In this document: positions 36,401-44,818 of the stretch, one piece after another
Position numbering within the stretch: the stretch's first letter is position 1
How the letters are laid out: each line of letters starts with the position of its first letter
From: JAODBQ01 sp047602055
GTDB taxonomy: Bacteria; Actinomycetota; Acidimicrobiia; Acidimicrobiales; Ilumatobacteraceae
DNA length: 64,000 nucleotides
Assembly (NCBI GenBank): GCA_047602055.1
Contig: JASGIG010000001.1
Location: forward strand, 1,612,001-1,676,000
Direction of reading: 5' to 3'
Notes under the pieces: model-generated
What the model saw: only the letters and a program-made list of their open reading frames with translations
The model's database searches: none
Told to the model about the DNA's origin: nothing
Position numbers and translations under genes: made by a program

Positions 36401-39400
36401 GGCGCTCGTTCAGCGTGCTGACGACGGTCGGCCAGCAGTCGAACCTCGACCTCGCCCTGCTGCGCTTCGGGGCGATCGTCGGCTCGCTGCGCACGCCCGA
36501 CCCGGCGAACGCCGCGAACTTCGTCGACGTCGAGAACGTCACGATCACCGCGACGTTCTGCCAGCAGTCGCCGTCGAGCGCCACGGACTGCACGTACCCG
36601 CCGACCGATCCGGCGGCGGGCGTCACCCGGGGTCGGGTGTCGTTCGGCGACAACGGCACGTACCGGATCGATCGCCTGACCCCGCCGGGCCTGGACGCGT
36701 CGACGAACTTCGTCGTCGCCAACTACCGCGTCGTGTTCAGCAGCCCGGGCTTCGCCGACCAGGTCCGCATCGTCTCCGCCCCGTCGCTGAACGAGGAGCG
36801 CCAGCTCGACGTCGTCATGCTCCCGCAGCCGACCAGGGTGCAGGTCACCCCGTTCTGGCTCGACGCCGACGACACGACGTCGCAGAGCCCCGCCGGCGCC
36901 ACCGTGAACGTCAGCGGCTTCGTCGACTACACGACGTCGCCGCTGGCGCCGGTCCCCGGCTCGGCCGCCGGGCCGATCGTCGGCGGCGTCTTCGACACGA
37001 ACACGACGATGTTCAAGGCCGGTTCGGTGACGATCACGGTGAGCGCACCCGGCTTCGACCCCGCGTCGGCGACCGTCTCGCTGGTCCCGTCGGCGGACGA
37101 CCCGAACATCGTCTACACCGTCGACCCGCTGAACCAGAGCCCGACGCTGCTCACCGTGCGCCTGCAGATGACACCGATCCCGCGGACCGTGAGCGGCACG
37201 CTCGCGGTGTCGTGCTGCACGGCCGCCCCGCTGCTGAACATGCCGATCACGCAGTCCGCGACGGTGTTGGCCTCGCTCCAGGCGCAGCTGCGCGTCGGCA
37301 CCGCCACCACCGGCACGCCGGCGTTCACCGCGGCGCTCACGTCGACCGGGGCGTACTCGTTCGCCAACGTGCCGCCCGGCCACTACGCGCTGGTGTTCGC
37401 GGTCGACCCGGCCGACGACCCGAACCAGATCGCCGGTCACATCGACCTGCCAGCCGCGGTCGCCGTCACCGTCGCCCCGGCGGTCGACGCCACCGTGGCC
37501 GGGCAGGCCGCCCGGCTGCACGCGGCGACGATCACCGGCCACGTGCTCGACGCCGACAACGACGGCAACCCGCCGGTGGAGGGCGCCGACGTCGCCATCC
37601 CCGACATCCCGACGGTGGCCGGCGTCCCGTCGCCGAAGGCGACCACGGCGGCCGACGGTTCGTTCACCCTCACGGTCTGGGACGTGCCGCGCACGCTCTC
37701 GGTGGTGATCACCAAGAACGACGGCCGCCAGGCCACGACTGTGCCGGGGATCGTGTTCACCCCCGGCGCGCAGATCCAGCGCGACCTCACGATCGCCGGG
37801 CCGAAGGGCACGCTCTCCGGCGAGGTGCGCGGTCGCGACAACAGCGCTGCCTCGAGCGCACCACCGCTCGGCGGTGTCGGTGTCGCTCTCACCGACGGCG
37901 GGGTGGCGGTGGCTTCCACGGTCACCGCCACCAACGGCACGTTCTCCTTCGCCGACCTGCGCGCCGGGACCAGCCACGACTATCAGCTGACGTTCACCCG
38001 CACCGGCTACACGCCGGTCACCGTGTCGGTGTCGGTGTCGGCCAACCTGACCACGTTCGTGCCCATCGAGATGCAGGCGGCCGACCGCGCCGTCGCCGTC
38101 ACCGTCGTCTCCCAGACCCAGGCCGGTGGTGCCGACGTGCCGCTCGGCGGGGTCACCGTGTCGGCGTCGATCACCGGCGTTCCGACCGGGCCGACCAACA
38201 TCCCGATCGTGGGCACGACGGGCGCCGACGGCACCCTCTCGTTGGCGCTGCGGCCCGGCAGCTGGACGCTGACGACGTCCGGCGCCGGCGGGGCGACGGC
38301 CGCCGGCATCGGCACCGCCCCACACCGCGACGGCACGGGGACGGTCGCCGTCGCCGTCGGCGCCGGCGACGTCACCGGTCCGACGATCCGGCTCGCCGGC
38401 CCGTTCGCCTCGGCGACCGGCCGTGTCGTCGGGCAGCTCAACGCGGCCTCGACCCCCGTCTCGCTGGCGAACGCGACCGTGTCGATCATCACCGGTCACG
38501 GCACGGTGTCGGCCACCACCGACGCCACCGGATCGTTCAGCTTCGTCGGCACCATCCCCGTCGACATGGCCGCGACGACGCCGTACCAGATCGCCGTCGA
38601 CGCGCCCACCGGCTACCAGGACGACGGACCGACCGCGGGTGGCTCGCCGCTGCCGATCTCGCCGGCGGCGACGATCGCCACCGTCGTGGTCGGCGCCACG
38701 CCGCAGAGCGCGGTGATCGACGTCGTCGGCGCGGAGAGCGACACGGCAGTGCTCGGCGGCGTCACGGTGACCGCATCGCTGCAGGGCGCGCCGAGCGTCA
38801 AGGTCGCCGGGGTCACGCCGGCGAGCGGCCAGGTCACCCTGCAACTGCAGCCGGGCACGTGGGATCTCGTCACGTCCAACGGGGCGAGCGCGACGCCGAC
38901 GCCGCACGGCGACGTCAAGGGCGTCGTCTCGGTCAGCCTCGGCACCACGCCCGACCCCGTCACGCTGCGCCCGCCGGTGCTGGTGCAGGTCGACGTCGCC
39001 GTGCAGTCGGTCAACGGCGGCGACGTCCCCGGCCTGCCGTCGACGCCGTTGAGCACGGCGACGGTCGTGCTCACCCGTACCGACGTGCCCGACCCGCCGG
39101 AGCCGGTGACGGTGTTCCCGGCGGCGTCGATCGACGCCAACGGCAACTACCAGGCGCTGGTGACGCCCGGCCAGTACGCCGTCAGCGCCACCGCGCCCGG
39201 CTACAACCCGTACTCGGGCAACGTCACGGCGGTTGCCGGCACACCGCTCGACCTCGCCTTCGCGCTCACCCAGCAGCCGATGAACCTGTCCGGTCAGGTG
39301 ATCGCCGCCGGCGGCACCGCCGGCATTCGCGGGGTCACCGTGCGCTACTCGACCACGATCGGGACGCAGACGTTCACCGGCGTGGGGATCACCGACAGCA

Positions 39401-40986
39401 GCGGCTTCTACGCGGCGCGCCTGGCGGCCGGCCTGTCGTGGACGGTCGCGTTCGACCCGAGCACGTCGCCCGACCCGGCGACGCAGCAGATCCCGGTGCT
39501 GTACCGCTACGTCGGCCCGGTCGCCGGTGGCTCGCTGGTCACGCTCAACCACACGCTGTTCAGCGACGTCGTCGCCCTGGAGGTCACCGTCAAGGGCGTG
39601 CTGCCGGGCTGCACTGCGCCGTGCGCCACCCACGACGTGTCGGTCCCGGCGACGCTGTCGCTGACCGACGGCGGAACGACCGTCGACGGCAAGCAGCGCG
39701 TCGTCACGTTCCAGCCGATCACCACCGCAGCCGCCGGCGGCGTGCAGGTCGGGACGTTCGCCACCGTGCCGCCGCTGGCCAACCTGACGCTCGTCGGCCA
39801 GGCGGCCGGGTACGCCGACGCCAGCCTCGCGGTGAACACCGTGACGTTGCCGGACACCTCGTGCGCCGTGCCGTCGGTGGGCAAGCGCTGCGTCGAGCTC
39901 GACCTCGGTGCCCTCGCCCGCGCGGCCGCGGTGACCGTCACCGACGCCGCTGGTCAACCGGTCGGCTCGGCCACCGTCGCGTTCCGCCCCGGCGGCACGA
40001 CGACCGTCGCCGCGTCCTGCACGACGGCGGCCGACGGGACGTGCACGACGCCGGTGATGCCGCCGCTGTTCGGGGCCTACGGCCACTACGACGTGGTCGT
40101 CACCCCGGCGGGCACCGACACCACCCACGGCCAGCGGATCGTCACCGCCGACGTCCCGCCGGGGGCGGGCAACGTGCCGATCGCCGTCACCGGCGTGCCG
40201 CTCGCCCCGCAGGTCGCCACGCAGCCGCAGAACCGCTCGGCGTGGATCGGCGACACGGCGACGTTCACCGCCGACGTCAGCGGCACGCGGCCGTTCACCG
40301 TGCAATGGCAGCTGAGCACCGACGGGGGCACCGCGTTCGCCGACATCGCCGGGGCGTCGAGCAGCGTGTCGTCCGGCGACGCGGGCACGGCCGTCGCGGT
40401 CGGCTACACGACGCCGGCGACGGAGGCCGGCCACCAGGGGCGCCTGTTCCGCGTGGTGGCGACGTCGGCGCCGGCGGACGGCTCGACGGCGGCGACGGCG
40501 ACGAGCAGCGCGGCCACGCTCGACGTGCTCGCCCTGCCGACGTTGACGACCGGTCCGAGCGACGTCAACCTCGGTGCGACCGCCACCGGGTCGATGACCT
40601 CGGTCGCGTCCGGCCCGGCGGGCAGCACGGTCGTCGCCAACTGGGAGACGGCGCCGGCGGGCGGCACCATCTGGACCGCGGTGCCGGCCGGCCAGGTGGC
40701 CACGACCGGTTCGAGCAGCACGTTCAGCGTCGGTGCCGGCGTCGCCGACGGCACCCAGGTGCGGGTCTCGTTCACGTTCACCCCGACCGGGCTCGACGCA
40801 CGCGCGACGGCGGTGAGCGCCGTCGCCGTCGTCCACCGTGCTCCGCCGCCGACCACGACGACCGCGGCGGCGACCACCACGACGCCGGCGACCACGACGT
40901 CGGCGGCCACCACCACGTCGACCACCACCACGTCGACGACCACGACGACGTCGAGCACGACGACCACCACGGAGGTGACGCCGTGA
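33484..40986 (+). CDS. giant membrane-anchored beta-repeat protein C (2500 aa)
   Basis: A 2500-residue relative of the two preceding proteins and the largest gene here. Residues 1-215 are an inner beta-sandwich region (RPWFG motif absent), with one membrane span at about 223-247, then a Gly/Ala-rich flexible linker (GGTGGAGGSGG) near 275. From about 300 to 2240 come serial CarboxypepD_reg/Big-like repeats with cysteines scattered in the last third. An Ig-like module (SAWIGDTATFTADVSG) follows, with a Thr/Ser tail of about 45 residues at the end. No sortase motif is present. It likely projects far from the cell; a surface tether, receptor or sheath-docking stalk for the eCIS are possible roles, all unproven. 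Confidence 0.75.
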   Translation: MTARLTIELQTTELSLAPAHPVSVGVRVVNTGTVALVGLVLRVAGLDVSGGARQADLGSLAPGASMVTAVHFALPPETAAGDRILAIQVVGTPLTVPGAEPMREIGEVAHLTLRVGSTSQVALRLARAEVAGRRRGKLVADVHNQGDRQLDLRIWGQGDDVTITFDSPHLTVPPQHSIRVHGTVRSGSGVTLRRGERRAFVVTAQGDTTPATTAGSFVQKSLFPAALTTFLAFLVVVALWVTGLVWLNHRLRAPATVHGSFATGPDGTGIGPGAGGGTGGAGGSGGAGGSGGGGAGGASALTQVPISVIGTVDGPAQREGTQAVLDSITLGNADTTDQPTKLAALTSVRRSLAAVAPAQRTSTDDTGTFRFDNLGTATGLYRLTVFRPGFDVSSQVLQIDGSKPNVEVTVKLVPAAGGLSGAITSAGGGSIGGATITVTATGPTAAAGTGGASATSSLTAAPSSPSAVNGLRSQAEAGTPTTVAAGATGTSADASNAALSASGALQYSTVTEDGSGAWQLDGVATPNTYVVRITKDGFASASLIVSLDGGESKGGLSVSLRPGAGTVHGIVRSGVTGIGALSVTLASTTTQFTTTTRTADPIGAFELPGVPLGTYSLTIEGDGWQTSARQVVLETGDLDLGIIGDLRRSTATISGIVRQQVVSATSNGVTTQCAFPESDADPGIALRPCGGVGITAANGDDTYRTTSSSGDGSFLLTGLAPGSYSMSFERAGYSTVLFTTTVAAGDVVDLGTTDLTMLPTGNLATGSVRLFVGSVANLPLTGITAQVLGQMAAPISVPTASSGTTPIDLTGLLPGTYNVRITADEHDTALAQVQVPLGGSVNGGTILLTPLASIGGLVSGFQSQPVPGAVVFVAPDPTDLNAATLLVSPKGTPADLTQDFLNADPATGEVRRCQRDVAAPGAAADVRQGLCTRTDAAGRYDFVRLMRTGKYLLYAPTNNVADASSQVALDHTRRSFSVLTTVGQQSNLDLALLRFGAIVGSLRTPDPANAANFVDVENVTITATFCQQSPSSATDCTYPPTDPAAGVTRGRVSFGDNGTYRIDRLTPPGLDASTNFVVANYRVVFSSPGFADQVRIVSAPSLNEERQLDVVMLPQPTRVQVTPFWLDADDTTSQSPAGATVNVSGFVDYTTSPLAPVPGSAAGPIVGGVFDTNTTMFKAGSVTITVSAPGFDPASATVSLVPSADDPNIVYTVDPLNQSPTLLTVRLQMTPIPRTVSGTLAVSCCTAAPLLNMPITQSATVLASLQAQLRVGTATTGTPAFTAALTSTGAYSFANVPPGHYALVFAVDPADDPNQIAGHIDLPAAVAVTVAPAVDATVAGQAARLHAATITGHVLDADNDGNPPVEGADVAIPDIPTVAGVPSPKATTAADGSFTLTVWDVPRTLSVVITKNDGRQATTVPGIVFTPGAQIQRDLTIAGPKGTLSGEVRGRDNSAASSAPPLGGVGVALTDGGVAVASTVTATNGTFSFADLRAGTSHDYQLTFTRTGYTPVTVSVSVSANLTTFVPIEMQAADRAVAVTVVSQTQAGGADVPLGGVTVSASITGVPTGPTNIPIVGTTGADGTLSLALRPGSWTLTTSGAGGATAAGIGTAPHRDGTGTVAVAVGAGDVTGPTIRLAGPFASATGRVVGQLNAASTPVSLANATVSIITGHGTVSATTDATGSFSFVGTIPVDMAATTPYQIAVDAPTGYQDDGPTAGGSPLPISPAATIATVVVGATPQSAVIDVVGAESDTAVLGGVTVTASLQGAPSVKVAGVTPASGQVTLQLQPGTWDLVTSNGASATPTPHGDVKGVVSVSLGTTPDPVTLRPPVLVQVDVAVQSVNGGDVPGLPSTPLSTATVVLTRTDVPDPPEPVTVFPAASIDANGNYQALVTPGQYAVSATAPGYNPYSGNVTAVAGTPLDLAFALTQQPMNLSGQVIAAGGTAGIRGVTVRYSTTIGTQTFTGVGITDSSGFYAARLAAGLSWTVAFDPSTSPDPATQQIPVLYRYVGPVAGGSLVTLNHTLFSDVVALEVTVKGVLPGCTAPCATHDVSVPATLSLTDGGTTVDGKQRVVTFQPITTAAAGGVQVGTFATVPPLANLTLVGQAAGYADASLAVNTVTLPDTSCAVPSVGKRCVELDLGALARAAAVTVTDAAGQPVGSATVAFRPGGTTTVAASCTTAADGTCTTPVMPPLFGAYGHYDVVVTPAGTDTTHGQRIVTADVPPGAGNVPIAVTGVPLAPQVATQPQNRSAWIGDTATFTADVSGTRPFTVQWQLSTDGGTAFADIAGASSSVSSGDAGTAVAVGYTTPATEAGHQGRLFRVVATSAPADGSTAATATSSAATLDVLALPTLTTGPSDVNLGATATGSMTSVASGPAGSTVVANWETAPAGGTIWTAVPAGQVATTGSSSTFSVGAGVADGTQVRVSFTFTPTGLDARATAVSAVAVVHRAPPPTTTTAAATTTTPATTTSAATTTSTTTTSTTTTTSSTTTTTEVTP

Positions 40987-41594
40987 TGCGCCGGATGCTG
41001 CGGACGTTCACTCTGGTCGCCGTCGCCGCAGCGGCCCTTGGAGCCTGCAGCGGCGGCGGCGAGCCGTCGCGCGACGCCTCGGGCGCGGTCACCGGCGCCG
41101 GCACCGTGTCGGTGTTCGACCTGCGCGAGGGCGACTGCCTCGACCCGCCGACGGACCTCAGCGGCGAGATCGCCGACATCAAGCTCGTCCCCTGCGACGA
41201 CCCGCACACCCAGGAGGTGTTCGGCAAGGTCGAGGCGACCGACGACGCCTACCCCGGCGCCGAGGCGCTGGCCACCGAGGCCAGCGGTGCGTGCGCCGGC
41301 CTGATGCAGCAACCACCGCTCGGTCTGTCGCCCGACGACGGCTACTTCTGGAGCTACCTGCTGCCGTCGTTCAACGGCTGGAACAAGGACAACGACCGCA
41401 CGATGGTGTGCGTGTTCGTGTTCCCGCAGCAAGGCTCGGTCACCGGTTCGGTGGTCGCCCAGGCCAAGGCCGGCACCGTCCGACCGGGAAGTCCACCACC
41501 GGTGTCGGCCGTGCCGCCGACGCTGAGACTGTCGGCGGACTCGCCGACGCTGAGACTGTCGGCGGACTCGCCGACGCTGAGAAGCGGAGGTTGA
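40986..41594 (+). CDS. septum-formation-domain-like lipoprotein
   Basis: A 202-residue predicted lipoprotein. Signal peptide MRRMLRTFTLVAVAAAALGAC has the lipobox cysteine at residue 21. The domain that follows (VFDLREGDCLDPP, VPCDDPHTQEVFG, then a Cys in SGACAGLM and another in MVCVFVF) resembles the Septum_form family, with four Cys able to form two disulfides. The C-terminus carries a 9-residue tandem repeat, PTLRLSADS, encoded by the 27-bp repeats at 41517-41582. It starts inside the stop of the giant repeat protein and precedes the PAAR-like gene, so it is cotranscribed with the eCIS set. Its role there is unknown. Confidence 0.78.
   Translation: MRRMLRTFTLVAVAAAALGACSGGGEPSRDASGAVTGAGTVSVFDLREGDCLDPPTDLSGEIADIKLVPCDDPHTQEVFGKVEATDDAYPGAEALATEASGACAGLMQQPPLGLSPDDGYFWSYLLPSFNGWNKDNDRTMVCVFVFPQQGSVTGSVVAQAKAGTVRPGSPPPVSAVPPTLRLSADSPTLRLSADSPTLRSGG
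41517..41582 (+). repeat. 27-bp tandem repeat, 2.4 copies
   Basis: Units begin at 41517 (CCGACGCTGAGACTGTCGG...), 41544 and 41571 (12 bases of a third). The two full copies are identical. The unit keeps the reading frame and encodes the 9-residue repeat PTLRLSADS at the lipoprotein's C-terminus. Confidence 0.9.
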
Positions 41595-41600
41595 GCCTTG
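41586..41600 (+). promoter_or_regulatory. ribosome binding site deciding a TTG start
   Basis: GGAGG (41586-41590) lies 7 bp before TTG (41598-41600). It supports the rare TTG as start of the PAAR-like gene, which otherwise lacks a suitable ATG/GTG in the right place. Confidence 0.7.
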
Positions 41601-41987
41601 GGCATCGCCGTCGTCGCCGGCGCCACGCTGCAGTGCTCGTTCGGGCTCGCCCCGGCGACGCTGAACGTCCTGCCGACGAACAGGGTCCTCGGTGGCGGCC
41701 TACCGGTCGCGACCATCGTGGACAACGTCCCGCTCGTCAACGTGCTGCCGTTCGGGATGTGCACGTCGCTGGCCAACCCGACGGTCGCCGCGGCGACGGC
41801 CGCGGCGCTCGGCGTGCTCACCCCGATGCCGTGCATCCCGGCGATCCCCGCGCCGTGGGCGCCGGGCTCACCGACGGTGATCTGCGGCAGCGCGCCGGCG
41901 CTGACCGACTCGTCGATGTGCATGTGTGCCTACGCGGGTGTCATCAAGGTGTTGGTTCCGGGGCAGTTCACGGTGCAGGTGCCGTGA
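41598..41987 (+). CDS. PAAR-like spike-tip protein (DUF4280)
   Basis: A 129-residue DUF4280 protein. GAT..CSFG.AP opens the domain, CTSLANPTV and LTPMPCIPAIPAPWAPG carry its conserved cysteine and proline positions, and CMCAYAGVIKVLVPGQ ends it. DUF4280/PAAR-like proteins cap the VgrG spike and often carry a metal ion bound by His/Cys; here Cys predominates. It is the probable piercing tip of this eCIS, although it is encoded before the sheath gene rather than next to the spike. TTG start with a strong ribosome site. Confidence 0.82.
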   Translation: MGIAVVAGATLQCSFGLAPATLNVLPTNRVLGGGLPVATIVDNVPLVNVLPFGMCTSLANPTVAAATAAALGVLTPMPCIPAIPAPWAPGSPTVICGSAPALTDSSMCMCAYAGVIKVLVPGQFTVQVP

Positions 41988-42030
41988 TCGTCACCGTCCG
42001 TGGCGCGTTTCGGCGCCGTTCCGTACCGAC

Positions 42031-42054
42031 GTCACCGCGTGAGGTGACTAGAGT
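42031..42054 (+). promoter_or_regulatory. candidate promoter and operator of the eCIS structural genes
   Basis: GTCACC (42031-42036), six bases, GGTGAC (42043-42048) form a perfect inverted repeat that directly abuts a -10-like TAGAGT (42049-42054). This is in the 199-bp gap before the sheath gene, the largest gap inside the eCIS locus. It would put a dimeric regulator over the core promoter. No obvious -35 is visible. The remaining leader to 42186 holds no gene that I can support. Confidence 0.5.
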
Positions 42055-42186
42055 CCCGGGCGAGGACGCGAACACCGACACGGGGCGTATCCGGCCGGCG
42101 CTGAACGCCCCGGTGACGAGGTGCAGGACGGACCCCTGTACGGGGGAGCGAGTGGCCGCTGAGCGCGGTCGGAACGGGAGGGTGGA

Positions 42187-43782
42187 ATGCCGAGCTATCT
42201 GAGCCCTGGTGTCTACGTGGAGGAGGTGCCGTCGGCTGGCGGCTCGCTGAGCGCGGGCGCGACGGCGATCGCCGCCTTCGTGGGCTTCACCGCGAAGGGA
42301 CCGAAGAGCGAGGGCGACGAGCACGGCGAGACGCCGCGGCTGGTCACCAGCTGGGCGCAGTTCGAGTCGCTGTACGGCAGCTTCGTCGACGGAGCGATGC
42401 TGCCGCACGCCGTCTACGGCTGGTTTCAGAACGGCGGCAGCAGCTGCTACATCGCTCGCGTCCCGCACATGAAGCCGTCCGCGCAGCCCCGCCAGCTGGC
42501 TCTCGCGGCCGCGGACAAGGGCGTCAGCGCCGATGGCAACGTCGTCAACATCGAGTCGAAGGAGCCCGTCGACGGCCTCACCGTCAGCGTCTCGGTGAAC
42601 AACGAGGTCGATCCCGACGAGCCCGGCGCCGGGCCGACGTTCGACCTGATCGTCTTCGACGACAACAAGGAGGTCGAGTCGTTCACCGGGCTGTCGCTCG
42701 ACCCGAAGTCACCGAACGCGGTGGCCACGAAGACCAAGGACGCCAAGTTCGTCACCGTGACGGTGGCGGACCTGCCGGCCGATCTCGAGGACCTCAGCCT
42801 CGCGCTGCCGAAGCCGGGCAACTTCCCGGTGAAGGCGCCCGATGCGGGCGTGCCGATCGACATGAAGGCCGCGAACTTCGTCGGCTCGGAGACCGCCCGC
42901 AAGGGCATCAACGGGCTGGCGCTGGCCGAGGACGTGACGATCGTGATGGTGCCCGATCTCGTCACCGTCGCCAAGCCGGACCGCACGTCGAAGGACTTCA
43001 ACAAGACGATGTGGAAGGGCGTCCACGCCGCGCTGATCGCCCACTGCGAGCAGCACGGCAACCGCATGGCGATCCTCGACCCGCCGCCGGGGCTGAACAT
43101 CCAGGAGATGAAGGACTGGCGCAACGAGGGCATCTACTCCAGCGCGTTCGCGACGATGTACTACCCCTGGATCAAGATCTCGAACCCGATCCAGGCGGCC
43201 GACGCCGACCCCGAGCTGACGGTCCCGCCGTGCGGTCACATCGCCGGCCTGTGGGCTCGGACGGACGCGACGCGTGGCGTCTGGAAGGCGCCGGCGAACG
43301 ACACGATCCGCGGCCTCGTCGGGCTCGAGCGGAGCATCACGATGGCCGACCAGGACAACCTCAACCCGATCGGCGTCAACTGCATCCGCAACTTCGGCAC
43401 CCGCGGCACGCGCGTGTGGGGTGCCCGCACGCTCGCCCCGGCCGAGGGCGAGTGGCGCTACATCAACGTCCGGCGGCTGTTCAACATGATCGAGACGACG
43501 ATCATGGAGGGCACGCAGTGGGCCGTGTTCGAGCCGAACGACATCCGCCTGTGGGAGGGCGTCAAGCGCACGCTCAACGCGTTCCTGCGCGGCCTGTGGC
43601 GTGACGGCGCGCTCTTCGGGGCGACCGCCGAGCAGGCCTTCTTCGTCAAGTGCGACGCCGAGCTCAACCCGCCCGAGTCGATCGACGAGGGCAAGCTCAT
43701 CGTCGAGGTCGGCATCGCTCCGGTGAAGCCCGCCGAGTTCGTCATCTTCCGCATCAGCCAGTACAAGGACGCGGCCGCCTGA
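42187..43782 (+). CDS. eCIS contractile sheath protein (Pvc2-like)
   Basis: A 531-residue tail-sheath protein. The N-terminus PSYLSPGVYVEEVPSAGG is the family hallmark and provides the inter-subunit strand of the sheath mesh. GATAIAAFVGFTAKGP and GAMLPHAVYGWFQNGGSSCYI follow. The conserved C-terminal domain includes INVRRLFNMIETTI, ending in a strand around EFVIFRISQ that is swapped between subunits. Residues about 125-230 are an inserted, presumably surface-exposed domain. It contracts to drive the inner tube. GGGAGGGTGGA precedes the ATG. There is one sheath gene here, where Photorhabdus PVC has three. Confidence 0.96.
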   Translation: MPSYLSPGVYVEEVPSAGGSLSAGATAIAAFVGFTAKGPKSEGDEHGETPRLVTSWAQFESLYGSFVDGAMLPHAVYGWFQNGGSSCYIARVPHMKPSAQPRQLALAAADKGVSADGNVVNIESKEPVDGLTVSVSVNNEVDPDEPGAGPTFDLIVFDDNKEVESFTGLSLDPKSPNAVATKTKDAKFVTVTVADLPADLEDLSLALPKPGNFPVKAPDAGVPIDMKAANFVGSETARKGINGLALAEDVTIVMVPDLVTVAKPDRTSKDFNKTMWKGVHAALIAHCEQHGNRMAILDPPPGLNIQEMKDWRNEGIYSSAFATMYYPWIKISNPIQAADADPELTVPPCGHIAGLWARTDATRGVWKAPANDTIRGLVGLERSITMADQDNLNPIGVNCIRNFGTRGTRVWGARTLAPAEGEWRYINVRRLFNMIETTIMEGTQWAVFEPNDIRLWEGVKRTLNAFLRGLWRDGALFGATAEQAFFVKCDAELNPPESIDEGKLIVEVGIAPVKPAEFVIFRISQYKDAAA

Positions 43783-43813
43783 GCGGCGGCCCGACATCGA
43801 GAGGAGTTGAACC

Positions 43814-44260
43814 GTGCCCGATGATGCCAAGCACGATCAAGAGTTCGTCGGTTCCCAGTTCACACTGGAGATCGGTGGCGTCGAACTGGCCCGCTTCCAG
43901 GCGGTCAGCGGCCTGAACTGGGAGACCGAGGTCATCGAGTTCAAGGACACCACCAAGGACGGCAAGGTGGTGATCCGCAAGCGCCCTGGCCAGACGAAGT
44001 ACCCCGACGTCACGTTCAAGCGCGGCATGTCCGCCGACGGCAACCTGCTGACGTGGTACCAGGGTGTGATGGACGGCAAGGTCGAGCGCAAGGAAGGCTC
44101 GATCGTCGTCTACAACCTCGCCGGCGAGGAGATCGACCGATGGAACTTCGAGGGCGCGTGGCCGTCGAAGTGGAGCGCGTCGGACCTCGAAGCGGGCAGC
44201 GACCAGGTGATGATCGAAGAGGTCACGATGGCCGTCGAGCACATGGAACGCAAGAAGTAG
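43814..44260 (+). CDS. eCIS inner tube protein 1 (Pvc1/gp19-like)
   Basis: A 148-residue tube protein of the phage T4 gp19/Hcp fold. FTLEIGGVELARFQAVSGLNWE near the start and the ring-contact segment KRPGQTKYPDVTFKRGMS near residue 55 are typical, followed by MEGAWP-like and VTMAVEHMER ends. Hexamers stack into the hollow tube inside the sheath. The GTG at 43814 is preceded by GAGGAG about 11 bp upstream (43800-43805). It follows the sheath by 31 bp. Confidence 0.94.
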   Translation: MPDDAKHDQEFVGSQFTLEIGGVELARFQAVSGLNWETEVIEFKDTTKDGKVVIRKRPGQTKYPDVTFKRGMSADGNLLTWYQGVMDGKVERKEGSIVVYNLAGEEIDRWNFEGAWPSKWSASDLEAGSDQVMIEEVTMAVEHMERKK

Positions 44261-44268
44261 TGACGAGT

Positions 44269-44305
44269 TGAGCGAGCGGAGCGAGCGAACTGACGGCACG
44301 GTGCG
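44269..44305 (+). repeat. dispersed 37-bp GAGCGAGCG repeat, copy 2
   Basis: Second full copy of the element at 30763-30799, differing at four positions. It lies in the 87-bp gap between tube protein 1 and the tail-assembly gene, again just after a stop codon. Confidence 0.6.
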
Positions 44306-44347
44306 TTTCGTTCATCGGCGCGCCGTGGCCGAAGGCGAGGCGCACCG

Positions 44348-44797
44348 GTGAGCGGGTTGCAGACCGAGTTCGAGTTCTTCCTTCCGAAGGGATTCGTCGA
44401 CGAGTCGGGCCAACTGCATCGTCTCGGCACGATGCGCCTGGCCACGGCTCGCGGACGAGCTCGATCCGCTGCGCGACCCGTGGTGCGCGACGCCGACGAT
44501 CCGTTCCTGACGATCCTCGTGCTCAGCCGGGTGGTCACCCGGCTGGGCACCATCACCTCGGTGACGCCGCGGGAGATCGAGAACCTGTTCGCCGCCGACC
44601 TCGCCTACCTGCAAGACGTGTACGGCGCGATCAACTTCGGCAGCCAGGACGAGATCGACGCGGTGATCGACGACGCGGCGACGCGCTCGGCGGCGGTGCG
44701 CCGCCCGGCCCCGCAGCCCGTCGTCGACGACGACGTCGCAGCACCGGCCGCGCCGCGCCGTGGGCAGGTCGAGGAGGTCGGCCGCCGGCAGCCGTGA
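44348..44797 (+). CDS. eCIS tail-assembly protein (TAC-like), with a short out-of-frame segment
   Basis: A 149-residue protein resembling the small tail-assembly proteins encoded between the tube genes of actinobacterial eCIS. SGLQTEFEFFLPKGFVDESG and the later VTPREIENLFAADLAYLQDVYG are characteristic. Residues about 32-44 (GRARSAARPVV) look wrong: the +1 frame of the same bases gives ELDPLRDP, the sequence expected at this point. The bases therefore carry an extra nucleotide just before GAGCTC (about 44456) and lose one about 20 bases later, so the frame is restored. The C-terminal 40 residues are a Pro/Ala/Arg-rich tail. GTG start. Confidence 0.78.
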   Translation: MSGLQTEFEFFLPKGFVDESGQLHRLGTMRLATARGRARSAARPVVRDADDPFLTILVLSRVVTRLGTITSVTPREIENLFAADLAYLQDVYGAINFGSQDEIDAVIDDAATRSAAVRRPAPQPVVDDDVAAPAAPRRGQVEEVGRRQP

Positions 44798-44818
44798 GCC
44801 GGGCAGGTCGGCTCGGCG

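Noticed and set aside
41517..41582. CRISPR-like repeat
   Set aside because: The units are contiguous without spacers and lie in frame in a lipoprotein gene.
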